64,000 nucleotides of DNA from Chryseobacterium sp. CH25 (GTDB lineage Bacteria > Bacteroidota > Bacteroidia > Flavobacteriales > Weeksellaceae). Shown one piece after another: positions 62,197 to 64,000 of this stretch (positions within the stretch are counted from its first letter, which is position 1; every line of letters begins with the position of its first letter). The stretch spans positions 1 to 64,000 of the forward strand of contig NZ_NRQT01000001.1 of NCBI RefSeq assembly GCF_004119455.1, read 5' to 3'. A model generated the notes under the pieces. It had not been told where the DNA came from. It made no database searches and worked only from the letters and a program-made list of their open reading frames with translations. The translations under genes were made by a program, and so were the position numbers.

Positions 62197-63882
62197 TTAT
62201 TCATTGCAAGATCTTACAATACAATTCCAAGAAGTTCCGTTGTAGAGTTTGATACAATTATCAGCGGTATCAAAAATCAGCATTCCTTCAACCGGAAGAG
62301 CAATATTGGCAGCTGTAGTTCTGGTGATCACAAAGCCTTTATTTGTAGATTCAAGAGCAATAAATCCGTTCGGGATAATTGCCGGCCAGTTTGCCTGTAA
62401 TCCTGCATGCCCCGTAATTCCTAATTTTGTTATACTGTCCGGAGTTCCCGTAGCAGGATCTTTAGTACAGTATGCCTGAAGATTAGTCCCGAAGGTGAAG
62501 TACTGATTAGCTGGAAATGAATAATTGAATACAGCTTTACCATTTATAAAGTTTGTGGCAGATATTATTTTCACATTCTGACTAAATCCTGCATCATCCG
62601 CAATCATCATAAAAATTTTATCAGTTGCCAATATATCTGTATATCTTGAAAGATCTGCCTGAAGCCATACTGAACCTGAATCGTTCGTTCTCTGAGCCAA
62701 CCAATTTCTCTGAATAATCTTCCCTGAGGTACCATAATTAACCAAAGGAAGAGCCTGAACATTATTATCACCTGCTACCAAAAAGGTTTTATCCTGAACA
62801 AAAGGTGTTCTGCCAGCATCAGCACTGGGTAAAATAAAATTATTTGTAGTAGCCAGTGTGAGCATAATATTATTGTCTTCATTAATACTATTACTTACCC
62901 TTTGGTCTAAAACCGACATATCGTCTCTGGCTATTCCAAAAATATTATGATTAAAAGAAGTATTCAAACCGGAATTCCATGTTATCGTCTCATCGGAGCT
63001 TAAGTAATTTTGGGGCTGTTCCAAAGTAATTCCATACTTGATGCCAAGATAAGAGTTCACCCTCTGTCTTTCTACGGGAGTCTGCGTTTCGGAATATAAG
63101 ATAAACTCTCCTATTCTGTCTCCTTCCAATGAAGTGGAGCCAGACCCGGCATCGTTATCCATCAAAAGGACCATTCCCGGATAGTTGTATATGGAAGAAA
63201 TATCATTTGAAGGGCCACCATAGGTAAGACCATTATTATCAAAAAAATATTTCACATTACCTCCTACTATATCATTATAATAAGACTGAATACTGGGCAC
63301 ATTAGTTCCTACTGTATTGATCGTATTCGTTCCAAAAAATACATCTCCGGATTCTTTTTCATTATAAAATTCAGGACGGTTAGTTCTTGTTCCGAAAAAC
63401 GGGGACTGCCAAATCCCTGCAATAGCTGTAGGATTAGAACTCCGTGTAGTACCATTCATCACAAAAACAGTTCTGTAGGTAGCTGATGCGGTTCTGGTAA
63501 GATGAGTGTATGAAGTAAGTGATTTTGTAACATCATCAGGAAACCCTGACGGAAATTTATATCCTGACCTATAACCATTGGTACTCACAATTTCTATAGC
63601 GGGATTAAAATTAAAACTCGGAATTGAAGTTGCAGAACGGTAAACAGGTATGGCTCCCACTCCGGGATCTGCATAGTATCCAGGCATTCCCTGATTGGCA
63701 ATTCCGTTTACTCCGCCTGTTTTTTGATTTCCCCAAATGGGAACCTGTGTATGATCTGTTGTGGTAGCTGTACCTGCATCGGCTTTCATCCATATCTGTA
63801 AATTAGTGGAAACCCCGCCCGGAGACTGAGCCCATACCATACAATTACCCAACAAGAACACAAAGAATAACTGCTTTCTCAT
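62197..63882 (-). CDS. large exported surface protein
   Basis: The 561-residue protein has a signal peptide (MRKQLFFVFLLGNCMVWAQ) and the motif SPGGVSTNLQIWMKADAG. A lectin-like beta-sandwich follows, with IGEFILYSETQTPVERQRVNSYLGIKYGITL, the signature of a LamG-related domain in Bacteroidota adhesins. A second domain (NHNIFGIARDDMSVLDQRVSNSINEDNNIMLTLA...) and a C-terminal module (GFIALESTNKGFVITR... GMLIFDTADNCIKLYNGTSWNCI) complete it. There is no T9SS sorting tail. It may be an adhesin or glycan-binding protein. The remaining 63883-64000 holds no gene I can support. Confidence 0.85.
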   Translation of the reverse strand: MRKQLFFVFLLGNCMVWAQSPGGVSTNLQIWMKADAGTATTTDHTQVPIWGNQKTGGVNGIANQGMPGYYADPGVGAIPVYRSATSIPSFNFNPAIEIVSTNGYRSGYKFPSGFPDDVTKSLTSYTHLTRTASATYRTVFVMNGTTRSSNPTAIAGIWQSPFFGTRTNRPEFYNEKESGDVFFGTNTINTVGTNVPSIQSYYNDIVGGNVKYFFDNNGLTYGGPSNDISSIYNYPGMVLLMDNDAGSGSTSLEGDRIGEFILYSETQTPVERQRVNSYLGIKYGITLEQPQNYLSSDETITWNSGLNTSFNHNIFGIARDDMSVLDQRVSNSINEDNNIMLTLATTNNFILPSADAGRTPFVQDKTFLVAGDNNVQALPLVNYGTSGKIIQRNWLAQRTNDSGSVWLQADLSRYTDILATDKIFMMIADDAGFSQNVKIISATNFINGKAVFNYSFPANQYFTFGTNLQAYCTKDPATGTPDSITKLGITGHAGLQANWPAIIPNGFIALESTNKGFVITRTTAANIALPVEGMLIFDTADNCIKLYNGTSWNCIVRSCNE

Positions 63883-64000
63883 TAATGTATCTTTAAAATG
63901 TTCGTATCTGTTTTATACTGGTAAATCAAATAAAAGATCACCAGTTCTTTAAGAAAAATGGAATATGGAAATTGATTAAAAAATGAAGATTTATAAAGTT

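Noticed and set aside
1-64000. CRISPR arrays, prophage genes, insertion sequences, rRNA
   Set aside because: I looked for regularly spaced repeats, phage structural genes and transposases and saw none; the single VgrG is T6SS-type and not part of a phage tail operon.

Overview
The window comes from a low-GC member of the Flavobacteriia (phylum Bacteroidota), most likely Chryseobacterium or a close relative. The signs are a type IX secretion (T9SS) C-terminal sorting domain, SusC/FecA-style TonB receptors, flavobacterial promoters (TTTG, 16-23 bases, TAnnTTTG), a lysine 6-transaminase pathway, a fused CcsBA cytochrome c maturation protein and a Bacteroidota-type T6SS tip module (VgrG plus DUF4280 PAAR-like toxin). 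No phage, IS element or CRISPR array is visible.

Layout. 1-4000: a partial T9SS-exported propeller-like protein, then a TonB-dependent receptor. 4264-11644: a complete histidine operon on the minus strand (hisG-D-C-B-H-A-F-IE). It is preceded by a consensus promoter, a 16-codon leader peptide containing four His codons, and a terminator whose arms can form a competing antiterminator, which is a classical ribosome-mediated attenuator. 11651-15623: a surface glycan cluster (GT4, polysaccharide deacetylase, GtrB-like GT2, GT87-like membrane protein), followed by dapD. 17375-19497: a divergent AraC regulator and MFS exporter. 19635-26214: small regulators, an NlpC/P60 lipoprotein, small exported proteins, a DUF885 peptidase and a YddG-like exporter. 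26434-30306: lineage-specific genes and a tRNA-Ala(GGC). 30784-33381: a second TonB receptor.

33527-40134 holds an orphan T6SS effector module: VgrG, a PAAR/Hint/PD-(D/E)xK nuclease toxin and two or three small putative immunity or accessory genes. A candidate structured RNA lies upstream of vgrG. 40593-49742: a GNAT-MarR pair, a BtrH-like protein, an RND tripartite efflux operon with its own regulator, and another GNAT. 50181-55055: lysine catabolism (L-lysine 6-transaminase plus aminoadipate semialdehyde dehydrogenase), a 49-residue membrane protein, an Arc-type protein and an SPFH protein. 55559-63882: ccsBA, an alpha/beta hydrolase, a Crp-like regulator, an exported isochorismatase-like hydrolase and two exported surface proteins.

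Four genes (hisC, the deacetylase, a MarR/GbsR regulator and a small exported protein) are each broken by the apparent loss of one base in an A/T homopolymer. Because this pattern recurs and hits hisC inside an otherwise intact regulated operon, sequencing or assembly error is the simplest reading, although true decay or slippage rescue cannot be excluded. Palindromic dispersed repeats occur between genes, and one copy lies in frame inside the T9SS protein.
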